Source of the DNA: Bradyrhizobiaceae bacterium
Lineage (GTDB): Bacteria; Pseudomonadota; Alphaproteobacteria; Rhizobiales; Xanthobacteraceae
Length of the DNA: 64,000 bases
Assembly (NCBI GenBank): GCA_947481685.1
Contig: CANKHA010000009.1
Coordinates: 1-64,000, forward strand
Direction of reading: 5' to 3'
A program made the translations under genes and the position numbers. The notes under the pieces were generated by a model. That model was not told where the DNA came from. It made no database searches and saw nothing but the letters and a program-made list of their open reading frames with translations. Numbering within the stretch: position 1 is the first letter of the stretch; each line of letters opens with the position of its first letter. Positions 19,356-28,873 of the stretch are shown one piece after another.

Positions 19356-20309
19356 CTAATCGATCGACTGTAGCGTGCGATTGACGGTCTGCCGCGACGT
19401 GGCGGCGATCAGCACGGCAATCACGATAACCTGAAGGGTGACTGCGACATAGCCGGCGATACCAATGGAAAAGCTGCCGAACAGGGCGGAGACCCGGTCG
19501 GCGCTGGCCCCGCCCAGAAACCAGCCGGTGATGAGCTCCGCGAAGGCAAAGAACAGGATCGCCGCGCCGCCGCCAATGGCCCCGCCTTTAAGGCCGAGCC
19601 ACAGAAAATGCCGCTGAAAATGCCCGGCGATGAAGCTGTCGGGGGCGCCGATGAAATGCAGCACTTCCACCACCGGCCGATTGGTCGCGATGGCGCCACG
19701 CGTGGCGAAAGTCACCGAGAGCGCAGTCGCGGCAAACACCAGCAAAAGAATCAGAATGCCACCCATCACAGCCGTGCTGCTCATCGCGCGCATCTGATCG
19801 ATCCAGCCACGATGGTCGTCGATGCTCGCGCCTGGGATTTGCTCGCTGAGCACCTTGCGCAAGGCCGCAAGGTCGGGCGTTGCACCCGGCGCCACCTTCA
19901 CCACGATCATGCGCGGCACCGGCAGATCGTCGAGCGCCAATCCGCTGCCAAGCCATGGCTCGAGCAACTTGCTGGATTCTTCCTTGGTGTATGGTCGCAC
20001 GTCGGCAATCCCGGGGGCGGCGCGTACGATCTCCACGACCTTGCGCACGTCGGCCTCAAGGTCACGCGTGCCTTGCGGCCGGACCTGCAACGTGACTTCG
20101 CGCGCAACTTCCGATTGCCAGTCGCTCGCGGCAACGCGCACCAGCACCACCGCGCCCGTCGTCATCGATGCCAGGAATGTCATGATGGCAACCACGGCGA
20201 CCAGCGCGCGCCCGGCGATGGAATTGCGTGGAACGATCGGCGAGCGCAGCCGCGGCAATTCCTCGGTCCGCGGCTGCACGTTCAATTCTCTGTCGCGATT
20301 GTCTGCCAT
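19356..20309 (-). CDS. ftsX: Cell division protein FtsX
   Basis: Permease-like subunit of FtsEX, 317 aa, which activates peptidoglycan hydrolases (via EnvC or similar) at the septum. Four membrane segments: about 33-57, then three in the C-terminal half (about 185-210, 230-262, 280-305). The extracellular loop between TM1 and TM2 carries the partner-binding domain. Starts 2 bp after the ftsE stop. Confidence 0.95.
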   Translation of the reverse strand: MADNRDRELNVQPRTEELPRLRSPIVPRNSIAGRALVAVVAIMTFLASMTTGAVVLVRVAASDWQSEVAREVTLQVRPQGTRDLEADVRKVVEIVRAAPGIADVRPYTKEESSKLLEPWLGSGLALDDLPVPRMIVVKVAPGATPDLAALRKVLSEQIPGASIDDHRGWIDQMRAMSSTAVMGGILILLLVFAATALSVTFATRGAIATNRPVVEVLHFIGAPDSFIAGHFQRHFLWLGLKGGAIGGGAAILFFAFAELITGWFLGGASADRVSALFGSFSIGIAGYVAVTLQVIVIAVLIAATSRQTVNRTLQSID

Positions 20310-20311
20310 GG

Positions 20312-20971
20312 TTATTCGTACACGTGCAGGCGGCCGTCGTGCAGCACAAGACGGCGCGCGTCGTATTGATCCATCAGGGCAATATCATGGGTGGCGATGA
20401 CCACCGAGGTGCCCGATTTGTTGAGTTCGATGAACAGCCGCAGCAACCGTTGCGCCAGGCTGGGATCGACATTGCCCGTTGGCTCGTCGGCAAGAAGCAA
20501 CTGTGGCCGGCCGATCACGGCGCGCGCAATGGCTGCGCGTTGTTTTTCACCGCCCGAGAGCACCGGCGGCAAGGCCGACATGCGATCCCCCAAGCCCACC
20601 CAGTGGAGCAACTCGATCACCTCATCGCGGAAACTCGACTCGTCGCGGCCAGCCACCCGGAATGGCAACGCGACGTTCTCATAGGTGGTCATGTGGTCAA
20701 GCAGGCGGAAATCCTGAAACACGATGCCGATGCGCCGCCGTAGCGCCGAGAGCGAATCCTTGTCGAGCGTCGCCACGTCATGCCCGAACAGCGTGACCAG
20801 CCCACGCGTCGGCCGCAGCGTCAGGAACAGGAGCCGCAGCAGGGAGGTCTTCCCCGCGCCGGAGGGGCCGGTGAGGAACTGGAAGGAATGCGGCTCGATG
20901 CGGAAGGACAGGTCGCGCAGGACCTCCGGGCCCAGCCCGTAACGCAAGCCCACGTTTTCGAATCGGACCAC
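20312..20971 (-). CDS. ftsE: Cell division ATP-binding protein FtsE
   Basis: ABC-type ATPase of FtsEX, 219 aa. I place the start at GTG 20971 (protein VRFENVGLRYG), with GGAG upstream and the expected family length; the open frame reaches back to 21079, but that stretch is unlike FtsE. Walker A GPSGAGKTS, signature LSGGEKQR, Walker B LLLADEPTGN, and H-loop VIATHD are all intact. Confidence 0.95.
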   Translation of the reverse strand: MVRFENVGLRYGLGPEVLRDLSFRIEPHSFQFLTGPSGAGKTSLLRLLFLTLRPTRGLVTLFGHDVATLDKDSLSALRRRIGIVFQDFRLLDHMTTYENVALPFRVAGRDESSFRDEVIELLHWVGLGDRMSALPPVLSGGEKQRAAIARAVIGRPQLLLADEPTGNVDPSLAQRLLRLFIELNKSGTSVVIATHDIALMDQYDARRLVLHDGRLHVYE

Positions 20972-21171
20972 GCGCGTCTCCGGGAGGGGCTCTTTCACCC
21001 CGATTCGGGCTTTATACCAGTGTCCCGATTTCGAAGTTGGTCCGCAATTGCGGCCCAGCGCCCTGCTATCCCCCGCCACGGCAATGGCAACTCAAGCCCG
21101 GCATGGTTTCCAATCCGTTAACAGATGCCCTGTTACGGTCAGCGACCTCTATCCGTCTGTCCCGATTCGCC

Positions 21172-22098
21172 ATGCTGATCGTCTGCCCGAGTTGCGCGAC
21201 ATCCTACCAGGTTGAGCCTCATTCGCTCGGCCAGGAAGGCCGATCCGTGCGCTGCGTCCGCTGCCAGGATGTCTGGTTTGCGACCGCTTCGGCGAGCGTG
21301 CCCACGGTAGCTGGCGCCGACGATTGGGACGTGATCGACACCGGGCCGCGGGTGCCCTCCGTCGATGGCCGGCCGGCGATCGAGCCTGTACGCGAAGCCC
21401 GCGCCAATCCCGAAATGATTGATCTTGCGCCTAGCGGCATCGACCTCGCCGGTCTCAGTACTGAGCTGGATATCGAGCGCGCGGAGCAGGAAGCCGAGGC
21501 CGACGCCGTATTGGCGGAAGTCGTGCCGGAAATGGTCCCGCCAGAGCCCTCATCATTTACCCACGAGCCCTTGGAGACCGAGGCCAAAGCAGGCGCGGAT
21601 ATCGAAACCGTCGCCGCGCGCCGCTTCCGTCGCGATGCGTTCCGTGGCCGCAGCTTGATGAAACCGCTGCCGTTGGGAATTGCCGCACTGGTTGCCATCA
21701 ATGCCGGCATTCTCGCCTTTCGCTCGGACATCGTGCGGCTGCTGCCGCAAACCGCCTCGCTCTACGCCGCTATCGGCTTGCCGGTGAACCTGCGAGGCCT
21801 TGCCTTCGACAACATACGCATGTCGCGCACGGAGCAGGAGGGCGTTGGCGTGCTGGTGGTTGAAGGATCGATCGTCAACGTCACGGGCCGTTCGGTGGAG
21901 GTGCCCAGGCTGCGCCTCGCCGTGCGCAACACGGCGAAGAACGAAGTTTATGCCTGGACCTCGCTGCCGAGCCGCTCGATCCTCGCGCCCGGTGAAGTTC
22001 TGCCCTTCCGGTCTCGCCTCGCCTCGCCGCCTGCGGACGCCGGCGAAGTCCAGGTTCGCTTCTTCAGCCGGCGTGATGTGCTGGCGGGATTGAACTGA
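21172..22098 (+). CDS. MJ0042 zinc-ribbon / DUF3426 membrane protein
   Basis: 308 aa. It starts at ATG 21172 (MLIVCPSC). The N-terminal zinc ribbon has C5, C8, C28 and C31. An acidic linker follows, then one membrane segment (about 163-182) and a periplasmic DUF3426 domain of beta-sandwich type. Function unknown; the gene is conserved beside ftsE in Rhizobiales, divergent from it here. The next gene begins 2 bp after the stop. Confidence 0.85.
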   Translation: MLIVCPSCATSYQVEPHSLGQEGRSVRCVRCQDVWFATASASVPTVAGADDWDVIDTGPRVPSVDGRPAIEPVREARANPEMIDLAPSGIDLAGLSTELDIERAEQEAEADAVLAEVVPEMVPPEPSSFTHEPLETEAKAGADIETVAARRFRRDAFRGRSLMKPLPLGIAALVAINAGILAFRSDIVRLLPQTASLYAAIGLPVNLRGLAFDNIRMSRTEQEGVGVLVVEGSIVNVTGRSVEVPRLRLAVRNTAKNEVYAWTSLPSRSILAPGEVLPFRSRLASPPADAGEVQVRFFSRRDVLAGLN

Positions 22099-22100
22099 TC

Positions 22101-22475
22101 ATGCCGCGCATCCTGATTGCCGAAGACGACGAGCCTGTCCGCGCCCTGGTCGCGCGTGCACTTTCTGAACATGGTCATGAGGTCGTGACCGCTGCCGATG
22201 GCGGCGAGGCGCTGGATACCCTGACCCGCGAACACGGCCGTTTCGATCTCTTGCTTACGGATATCCAGATGCCGGTAATGGACGGCATCGCGCTTGCGCT
22301 CGCCACCGCGCGCGACCATCCGGCAATGCCGATCTTGCTGATGACCGGCTACGCCGACCAGCGCGAGCGCGCGCATGGCCTCGAAGCGCTCATCCGTGAT
22401 GTGATCACCAAGCCGCTGACGGTGGCCGGCATCCGCGCCGCTGTCGATGCAGCGCTTGCGGGCAAACCGCGTTAA
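22101..22475 (+). CDS. Single-domain response regulator
   Basis: 124 aa, a CheY/CpdR-type receiver with no output domain. Acidic pair at E8-D10, phosphoacceptor D54 in LLTDIQMPVMDG, Thr in LLMTGYA, and Lys in ITKPLT. It forms an operon with the zinc-ribbon gene. In this genomic position Rhizobiales regulators are often called CpdR (control of ClpXP-dependent proteolysis in the cell cycle); I keep the name open. Its stop overlaps that of the convergent gene. Confidence 0.85.
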   Translation: MPRILIAEDDEPVRALVARALSEHGHEVVTAADGGEALDTLTREHGRFDLLLTDIQMPVMDGIALALATARDHPAMPILLMTGYADQRERAHGLEALIRDVITKPLTVAGIRAAVDAALAGKPR

Positions 22476-23080
22476 CGCGCCGACGGATAAATCTTGTCGA
22501 ATTTGTTCAGTGTCTTGCTGCCGTCGCGCTCGCGGTATTCCTTGGCGAGAATGAGCTTGAGGTCCGGTGCGTAATAGTCGGTGTACAAGAAAACCGGCTT
22601 GCTTTTGTCGCTGAGCACGTTCCAGTCGATCAGCACGACCGCGTATTTGCACGCACCCACGGCCAGCGTATCGACTTCCTTGCGCACGTCGAGAACGTAG
22701 CTTCGGGTGGTTTTGCGGTCGCCATCGGTTTCTTCCAGCAGTGCGGTCAACTTCTTGCCCGGCACGGGCGGATAGGCCTTGGCAAGATTGCTGATAGGCC
22801 GATAGGTCTTGCGCTTGCCGCGGTCGAGCCGGTCGAGTTCGAACAACCCCTGAAACAGCGTGACTTCGGTGAGTGTGCGGCCGTCATAGCGAAGGACCGT
22901 CCGCGTTTCCGTATCGCTGCTCCGGAAGACTTCCAGCTTGGTGCGTTCACCGCGCTCTACGATGAAGCTATTGCTTGCGGTTTTTGACGTCGGGCAATCG
23001 TCAGCGAGGCCAATTGAAATATTCAAACAGGTTACAGCGAGGGCCGTGACCAAACCGGTTTTGCTTGCAACCATGCGCAT
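22472..23080 (-). CDS. Secreted protein of unknown function
   Basis: 202 aa with a signal peptide (about 1-26). Cysteines are few (after the signal, about C29 and C144 in VGACKYAVV). The mature part looks beta-rich, with a region LRYDGRTLTEVTLFQGLF and a tyrosine-rich patch FLYTDYYAPDLKLILAKEY that resembles outer-membrane or periplasmic lipocalin-like folds, though I cannot assign a family. It shares TTAA with the response-regulator gene end, and its start is just past the TIGR02302 gene stop. A possible partner of that membrane protein, by position only. Confidence 0.65.
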   Translation of the reverse strand: MRMVASKTGLVTALAVTCLNISIGLADDCPTSKTASNSFIVERGERTKLEVFRSSDTETRTVLRYDGRTLTEVTLFQGLFELDRLDRGKRKTYRPISNLAKAYPPVPGKKLTALLEETDGDRKTTRSYVLDVRKEVDTLAVGACKYAVVLIDWNVLSDKSKPVFLYTDYYAPDLKLILAKEYRERDGSKTLNKFDKIYPSAR

Positions 23081-23094
23081 GAAGGAGAGCGTAA

Positions 23095-25644
23095 CTAGTT
23101 CAGGCCCTTTAGCAATCTCTCGATATAGTCCAGCTCCAGTTGTGGACGTTCATTTTCGCCGAACCTTCTTCGCAGTTCGTCGAGAAGCCGCCGGGCACGT
23201 TCAGCACCAATGACGTCCGGAACGTTGTCTCGGCCAGAATTGTCATACTCCCCGTCCTTGTTACGTGGCCGCCCGAGGGGATCTGTGTCGCCGTTCGCTC
23301 GCGCCTGACCTTGACCTGGCCCAGGCTGTCCCGGACCGCGGCCCTGACCCTGGCCCTGGCCTCGTTGCTGTTGCATGGCCTGGGCAAGACCCTGCGCACC
23401 CTTTCGCAGGGCATCGAGCGCCTTCCCCTGCGAGCCTGTCGCTGAATCGGCGTTGCCCTCACCAAGCTGCCCTTCCGCATCGCCCATCGATTCGCCAGCC
23501 CTGCCCAAGGCATCCAGCATATCCTTCATCGCTTGGTCGCCGGGCTCACCGTTGCCAGACTGCTCACCACGTTTGCGCATCTCTTCGAGCATTTTGTTGA
23601 GCTTGTCGCGCAGGGCTTGCTGGCCCTGTCGTAGTTGGGCCAGCGGATCCAGATCGCCGGGCTGTTTGCCCGGGGGATTGCGGCGCGCGTCCTGTCCTTC
23701 CTTGAAAGTCTTGTCGCGCAATTCGCGCTGACGCTGGGTCATCTCTGCGAGATCGTTGAGCGCCTGCATGTCCGGGTCGTCGCCGCCCTGCCCGGGCCGC
23801 GCCATCTGCAAGCCTTCCATCATCGCCTGCATTTCTTCCAGCATTTGCCGCGCGGCATCCTTGTTGCCGCTTCGCGCCGCCTGCTCCATCTTGTCGAGCA
23901 TGTTGTTCAACTGCTGCTGGCTGAGCATGCGCGTGTTCGGCGGAAGCGGACGCGCCAGCTGATCCGGATTGCGGCGCATTTCCTGCGCCAAAGCCTGCAG
24001 GAAATTATTCATCGCCTGCCGCAGCCGGTCCATCAGCTGCTTGAGCTCCTCATCGCCGGCATTGCGGTCGAGGGCCTGACGCAAGGCCTCCTGCGCGGCG
24101 CGCAACTGCGCAGCAGCATCACCCATATTGCCGTCTTCAATTTGCTGCGCCATCGCCCACATGCGGGTGACGACATCGCGGAGCTCGTCGTCGCTGCGCG
24201 CATTGGTGAGATTCCAATAGAGCGAGCGCAGCCCGAGATAGATGTTGGTCTCGGGCGTGAAGCGTTCCGGCGCGATGGTAAGCGCATCGAGACCTGCCAG
24301 CACCTGCGACTTGCTGTCGGCGTTCACCGCGATCATGCGCCGCTGTTCGATCAGCGCCCGCGCAACCGGGTTATAGAACGGCCGTTGCGGCAGTTTCATT
24401 TCGAAAGGTTCGCTGCGGCCTTCGTTGCCGGCCTGATCCTTGGCGACCAGTTCAAGCGTCATGTCAGAACCGGCAAAGGGATGCTCGGCGAGATTCTTGA
24501 GGGTCTGGCCGGTTCCGCTGCGAGTTCGCGCCTGCGGTAACGAGAGCGGAAATTCCGGCGCGTCGTAGAGCGGACGGGTTTTCTTTCCGGCGCTCTTGTC
24601 CGGCATCTCCTTGTTCTTGAAGATCGCCTGCGCTTCGGACACGCCGTAGTCGTCTTCGATCTTGTAGCTGAGCTGCAGGGCGCCACCCGGCTTGATTTCG
24701 GGATCCTTTGCCAGCGCAATGGTTGGCGGTTTGTCGGTGATCCCGCTGAAAGTCCAGGTCACGTCGTTGCCATAGCCGCGGATCGTGGCGGTGCCGTTTC
24801 CATCGATGGTATAGCGGCGCTCTTCGGAGCCCGCAGGCGGCTTCGACCCGGCGGGCGCTTCACGCATGTCGCCTTGCGTGACGACATCGAGCCCCGATGC
24901 GCCGCTGGCCCGCACGACAAGAATGCTGCCGATCGGGACGGAATACGAAGCCGCGGACGGCACCGTCTCCCCCGGACGCATTCCCGGAAGCAATATGGGT
25001 GACTTGCCGGTGTAGAGCGGCGGCGTGATCCAGGCATCGACGCGGAAATTCGCCGGCGTCACCACGCCGCGGAAATCAAAGGCGGCTGTGATGCGCCAGA
25101 CGCGCTCGCCGCTGGCCGCGAAGAAGGTGACCGCCAGCAACATCAGCACAAGCCCGCGCAAGGCATAGGGATCGTGCGTGGCAAGTTGCGGCGACGGATA
25201 TCCCGCCTTCAACCCGCGCGCTGCTTCGGCAGCACGCAACAGATGCGCGCGCCAGAGCGCGGTCGATAGCGGATCGGCCGTGGCGGTCGCCATCGCATCG
25301 GTAACGGTGGTCGCAGGCCGATGGGGCAGACCGCTGATACGATCAAGCCGCTGCAGTCCTTCCTGGATGGTCGGGATGCGCAGGCGCAGCAGCGGCACGC
25401 TGGCCGCCGCCGTCATCACAAACAGCAGCAACATTGCGACGGCGCGCCAGATGGGTGGCAGCCACAACCAGACGCCGAGCCATGAGACAACAAGGAAAAT
25501 GCCGATAGCGGTGCCGACGCTCGCCAGCGCGGGCCACAGCCGCTCCCAGAGAATGGCCCAGCGCGCGCGCATCAACGGGCTTCCGAGCACAGCCTGTCCG
25601 GCCGGCTCGGGATTGCCTGGACTACGCGACGGCAGTTCCGTCAC
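23095..25644 (-). CDS. TIGR02302/DUF4175 family large membrane protein
   Basis: 849 aa. The start is GTG, with AGGAGG six bases ahead. Two N-terminal membrane segments (about 35-60 and 64-88), another at about 163-180, then a long periplasmic part with Ig-like stretches (about 200-420), a helical region rich in Gln/Met/Arg (about 470-740), and a low-complexity Gly/Gln/Pro run (about 745-785). The final about 40 residues (ARRLLDELRRRFGENERPQ) are conserved. The family is alphaproteobacterial and lacks an assigned function. Confidence 0.88.
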   Translation of the reverse strand: MTELPSRSPGNPEPAGQAVLGSPLMRARWAILWERLWPALASVGTAIGIFLVVSWLGVWLWLPPIWRAVAMLLLFVMTAAASVPLLRLRIPTIQEGLQRLDRISGLPHRPATTVTDAMATATADPLSTALWRAHLLRAAEAARGLKAGYPSPQLATHDPYALRGLVLMLLAVTFFAASGERVWRITAAFDFRGVVTPANFRVDAWITPPLYTGKSPILLPGMRPGETVPSAASYSVPIGSILVVRASGASGLDVVTQGDMREAPAGSKPPAGSEERRYTIDGNGTATIRGYGNDVTWTFSGITDKPPTIALAKDPEIKPGGALQLSYKIEDDYGVSEAQAIFKNKEMPDKSAGKKTRPLYDAPEFPLSLPQARTRSGTGQTLKNLAEHPFAGSDMTLELVAKDQAGNEGRSEPFEMKLPQRPFYNPVARALIEQRRMIAVNADSKSQVLAGLDALTIAPERFTPETNIYLGLRSLYWNLTNARSDDELRDVVTRMWAMAQQIEDGNMGDAAAQLRAAQEALRQALDRNAGDEELKQLMDRLRQAMNNFLQALAQEMRRNPDQLARPLPPNTRMLSQQQLNNMLDKMEQAARSGNKDAARQMLEEMQAMMEGLQMARPGQGGDDPDMQALNDLAEMTQRQRELRDKTFKEGQDARRNPPGKQPGDLDPLAQLRQGQQALRDKLNKMLEEMRKRGEQSGNGEPGDQAMKDMLDALGRAGESMGDAEGQLGEGNADSATGSQGKALDALRKGAQGLAQAMQQQRGQGQGQGRGPGQPGPGQGQARANGDTDPLGRPRNKDGEYDNSGRDNVPDVIGAERARRLLDELRRRFGENERPQLELDYIERLLKGLN

Positions 25645-25699
25645 CGGGCCCTCCTGAAGAATCTCAATTACAACACCTTACCACGGGCATTCGGTCCCG

Positions 25700-25734
25700 C
25701 TAGCGCAGCAAAAACTGCGCCAAATGGCCGCTTT
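25700..25734 (-). terminator. Possible terminator after lysA
   Basis: On the minus strand, a short GCGGCC/GGC-GC stem is followed by AGTTTTTG, and a 6 bp stem GCGCAG / CTGCGC overlaps it (25703-25720). Either could end lysA transcription. Confidence 0.4.
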
Positions 25735-25739
25735 TCGGA

Positions 25740-27005
25740 CTAAAGCCAGGCCGGCACCCGATCGAGCGCGATCAATGCGTCGGCTTCGAGGCGAGGCCGG
25801 ATCAGCGCCCATTCTGCCCCGCGAACAAGCACTTCCGGCACCAATGGCCGGGTGTTGTAGGTGCCCGCCTGCACCGCGCCATAAGCGCCCGCCGACATCA
25901 CGGCCAGCAGGTCGCCCGGCCGGGCTTCGGGCATGTCGCGCTGCAGGGCCAGGAAATCCCCCGACTCACACACCGGCCCGACCACGTCCGCGACCATCCG
26001 CGGCTGCGCCGGAGACGGCTCCTTGACCGGCCAGATTTCGTGATGCGCTTCGTACAGGGTGGGACGGATCAGGTCGTTCATCCCGGCATCGACCACCAGG
26101 AAGGTCTTCGCCTCGCCGCGCTTCACGTATTGCACGCGCGTCACCAGGATGCCGGCATTGCCGACGATCAATCTGCCAGGCTCGAAGATCAGCGTGCAGT
26201 TCAGATCGCGCGTCGCGCGCTTGACCACTTCCGCATAGGCCGCGGGATCGGGCGGCGGTTCGTTGTCGTCGCGGTAGGGAATGCCGAGACCGCCGCCGAG
26301 ATCGACATGCGAGATCGTGTGGTCATCGGCACGCAATTCGCGCACGAACTCCGCCAGCAGCGTGAAGGCGTCGCCGAAGGGATTGAGGTCGGTGATCTGG
26401 CTGCCGATATGCATATCGACGCCGGTGACCTTGATGCCCGGCAGCCTGGCGGCATGGGCATAGACTTCACGCGCGTGGCTGAGGGGAATGCCGAATTTGT
26501 TTTCCGACTTGCCGGTGGCGATCTTGGCATGTGTCTTCGCATCCACATCCGGATTGACGCGAATGGAAATCGGCGCGACCCGTCCTTTGGACGTAGCAAC
26601 CGACGAGAGCAGATCGAGCTCGGGCTCCGATTCCACGTTGATGCAGAGAATGTCTTCGTCGAGCGCCATCGCGAGTTCGCCAGCGCTCTTGCCGACGCCA
26701 GAGAACATGATCTTGCTGGCGGGAATGCCCGCTGCGCGTGCACGCTTGAGTTCACCTGCGGACACGACATCGGCGCCGCATCCGAGCTTCGCCAGGGTCT
26801 TCAGAACCGCCTGATTGGAATTCGCCTTCATCGCGTAGCAGACAAGCGACGGCACGTCGGCGAAAGCACCGGCGAAAACCTTGTAGTGCCGCTCGAGCGT
26901 CGCGCTCGAATAGCAATAGAATGGCGTGCCGACCTCGTCGGCCAGAGCGGTGATGCTCACGCCCTCGGCGTGCAGCATGCCATCGCGGTAAGCGAAGTGG
27001 TGCAT
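25740..27005 (-). CDS. lysA: Diaminopimelate decarboxylase
   Basis: Final step of lysine synthesis, 421 aa. PLP-binding lysine in CYAMKANSN (K60); the phosphate-binding GGGLGIPY, and EPGR, and the partner cysteine in GPVCESGD are present. Start ATG 27005 matches the family N-terminus (MHHFAYRDGMLHAEG). The ribosome binding site is weak, and a strong terminator ends only about 20 bp upstream, so expression must depend on readthrough or an overlapping promoter. Confidence 0.96.
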   Translation of the reverse strand: MHHFAYRDGMLHAEGVSITALADEVGTPFYCYSSATLERHYKVFAGAFADVPSLVCYAMKANSNQAVLKTLAKLGCGADVVSAGELKRARAAGIPASKIMFSGVGKSAGELAMALDEDILCINVESEPELDLLSSVATSKGRVAPISIRVNPDVDAKTHAKIATGKSENKFGIPLSHAREVYAHAARLPGIKVTGVDMHIGSQITDLNPFGDAFTLLAEFVRELRADDHTISHVDLGGGLGIPYRDDNEPPPDPAAYAEVVKRATRDLNCTLIFEPGRLIVGNAGILVTRVQYVKRGEAKTFLVVDAGMNDLIRPTLYEAHHEIWPVKEPSPAQPRMVADVVGPVCESGDFLALQRDMPEARPGDLLAVMSAGAYGAVQAGTYNTRPLVPEVLVRGAEWALIRPRLEADALIALDRVPAWL

Positions 27006-27025
27006 TTCAATCGGACCGTGACATC

Positions 27026-27060
27026 AAAAAAACTGCCTGCGGTGTTGTACCTCCGCAGGC
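27026..27060 (-). terminator. Rho-independent terminator or attenuator between lptM and lysA
   Basis: Perfect 8 bp stem GCCTGCGG / CCGCAGGC (27060-27053 and 27042-27035 on the minus strand) with a 10-base loop, followed by AG and seven Ts (27032-27026). It lies 24 bp past the lptM stop and 20 bp before the lysA ATG. Confidence 0.85.
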
Positions 27061-27084
27061 TCTGAACTCACCAACCAGACAGGT

Positions 27085-27363
27085 TTATTCGATAAGCCAA
27101 TCCATGGGCAGGGCTCGTTTGGGCCCTGGGCCAATCGGAGTGGGCTTCCCCTGGGAATTGAATGAGGACGGTTGCGCCGGCTTTTCCGCGGTCGTGCCGG
27201 GACCAAAGCCGAGACCCGGGGCTGCTGCTGGCTTGGCGGCGGGCGCGGTTGCGGCTCCCGGCCCCGGCGGCGGATCGAGCGAGCCTTTGCGGCCGCAGCC
27301 GCCAAGCGCAAGGGCGGCGGCAAGCGCGCTGATCACGGCAAGATGGGCAAAACGCGGGGTCAC
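27085..27363 (-). CDS. lptM: Small LptM-type outer-membrane lipoprotein
   Basis: 92 aa. I place the start at GTG 27363, with AGGAG eight bases ahead; the longer frame upstream is not real. A signal sequence ends in the lipobox LGGC, followed at once by GRKGSLDPPPG, the LptM/YifL signature. The rest is Pro/Ala/Gly-rich. LptM helps mature the LptD-LptE lipopolysaccharide translocon in enterobacteria; alphaproteobacterial members sit, as here, between argH and lysA. Confidence 0.8.
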   Translation of the reverse strand: MTPRFAHLAVISALAAALALGGCGRKGSLDPPPGPGAATAPAAKPAAAPGLGFGPGTTAEKPAQPSSFNSQGKPTPIGPGPKRALPMDWLIE

Positions 27364-27442
27364 GGCATAATCTCCTGAATCGACGGCACGATAGCAGATC
27401 GCGGGGCAGAGGCGACACCCCTGCCGCGAGCGCATTGGCCGA

Positions 27443-28834
27443 TCATTCCTTGCCTTTATCGAGCTTGCGCTGCCAGCGTTTGGCGGCCATGCGCACATTT
27501 TTGGGCGCCGTCCCGCCAAAACTGGTGCGGCTCTTCACCGAAGAACTCACCGACAGCACCTCGAACACATCCCTGGTGATGCGCGGCTCGATCTTCTGCA
27601 TGGCGTCGAGCGGCAGCCGGTGCAGCGGCAAGTTGCTGTCCGAAGCTGCTGCGACGATCCGGCCTGTGACATGATGCGCGTCACGAAACGGCAGCTTGAG
27701 CGTCCGCACCAGCCAGTCGGCCAGATCGGTCGCCGTGGCATAGCCTTCACCGGCGGCTTTCTTCATGCGCGCGGTGTCGGGCTGGATGTCGGTGACCATG
27801 CCCGCCATCGCCGTGATCGACAGCGTGAGTGCGGAGAGTGCGGACATCGCGCCTTCCTTGTCCTCCTGCATGTCCTTCTGATAGGCGAGCGGCAATCCCT
27901 TCATCACCATCAGCATGGCGTTGAGCGAGCCGACGATGCGGCCGGTCTTGGCGCGCACCAGTTCGGCGGCGTCAGGATTGCGCTTCTGCGGCATGATCGA
28001 GGAGCCGGTGGTGAATTTGTCCGACAGCTTCGCAAGACCCGTGAGCGGCGATGTCCAGATCACGATCTCTTCGGCCAGCCGCGACAGATGCACCGCCGCG
28101 ATAGACGCAGCCGCAAGTGTCTCCAGCACGAAGTCGCGGTCGGACACCGCATCCAGCGAATTGGCGGCGGGCCGGTCGAAGCCAAGCGCCTGCGCGGTCA
28201 TCTCGCGATCGATCGGAAATGACGTGCCTGCGAGCGCAGCGGCGCCGAGCGGCGACTCGTTCAGCCGCTTGCGCGCATCGGCGAAACGGCCGCGATCGCG
28301 CGCGATCATCTCGACATAGGCCAGCATATGGTGACCGAAGGTCACCGGCTGCGCCGTTTGCAGATGCGTGAGGCCAGGCATCACTGTGCCCGCATGCTCC
28401 AGCGCCTTCTCGACCAGCGCGTGCTGAAAGGCGGCGAGCGCACGGTCGATATCTTCGATCGCGCTCCGCACCCACAGCTTGAAATCGGTGGCGACCTGAT
28501 CGTTACGCGACCGCGCCGTGTGCAGCCGTCCGGCGGCGGGGCCGACCAGTTCCGTAAGCCGGCTCTCGACATTCATGTGAATGTCTTCGAGCGCGCGCTT
28601 GAAATCGAATGTGCCGGCGTCGATCTCGCCCAGGATTTTATCCAGGCCCTGCGCTATCTTGCCGGCGTCTTCCGCCGTGATAATGCCTTGCTTGGCGAGC
28701 ATGGCGGCATGCGCCTTGGACGCGAGGATGTCCTCGCGAAAAAGGTGGCGGTCAAAATCGATGGAGGTATTGATCTCCTCCATGAGGGCGTCGGGGCCGG
28801 AAGCAAACCGTCCACCCCACATCTTGTTGCTCAT
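27443..28834 (-). CDS. argH: Argininosuccinate lyase
   Basis: Last step of arginine synthesis, 463 aa: argininosuccinate to arginine and fumarate. The fumarase-superfamily signature [12 protein letters not shown] is intact; HTARSRNDQ and the catalytic histidine region LTHLQTAQP are also present. First gene of the argH-lptM-lysA order typical of alphaproteobacteria. The tlpA gene starts only 39 bp away on the other strand, so the two promoters must overlap. Confidence 0.97.
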   Translation of the reverse strand: MSNKMWGGRFASGPDALMEEINTSIDFDRHLFREDILASKAHAAMLAKQGIITAEDAGKIAQGLDKILGEIDAGTFDFKRALEDIHMNVESRLTELVGPAAGRLHTARSRNDQVATDFKLWVRSAIEDIDRALAAFQHALVEKALEHAGTVMPGLTHLQTAQPVTFGHHMLAYVEMIARDRGRFADARKRLNESPLGAAALAGTSFPIDREMTAQALGFDRPAANSLDAVSDRDFVLETLAAASIAAVHLSRLAEEIVIWTSPLTGLAKLSDKFTTGSSIMPQKRNPDAAELVRAKTGRIVGSLNAMLMVMKGLPLAYQKDMQEDKEGAMSALSALTLSITAMAGMVTDIQPDTARMKKAAGEGYATATDLADWLVRTLKLPFRDAHHVTGRIVAAASDSNLPLHRLPLDAMQKIEPRITRDVFEVLSVSSSVKSRTSFGGTAPKNVRMAAKRWQRKLDKGKE

Positions 28835-28873
28835 GACACGTCCAACTGCACGTCTACCAAGGTTTTGCCGGCC

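Noticed and set aside
28328-28873. 5' extension of the tlpA frame into argH
   Set aside because: Antisense to conserved argH; TlpA family members start at the ATG at 28874.
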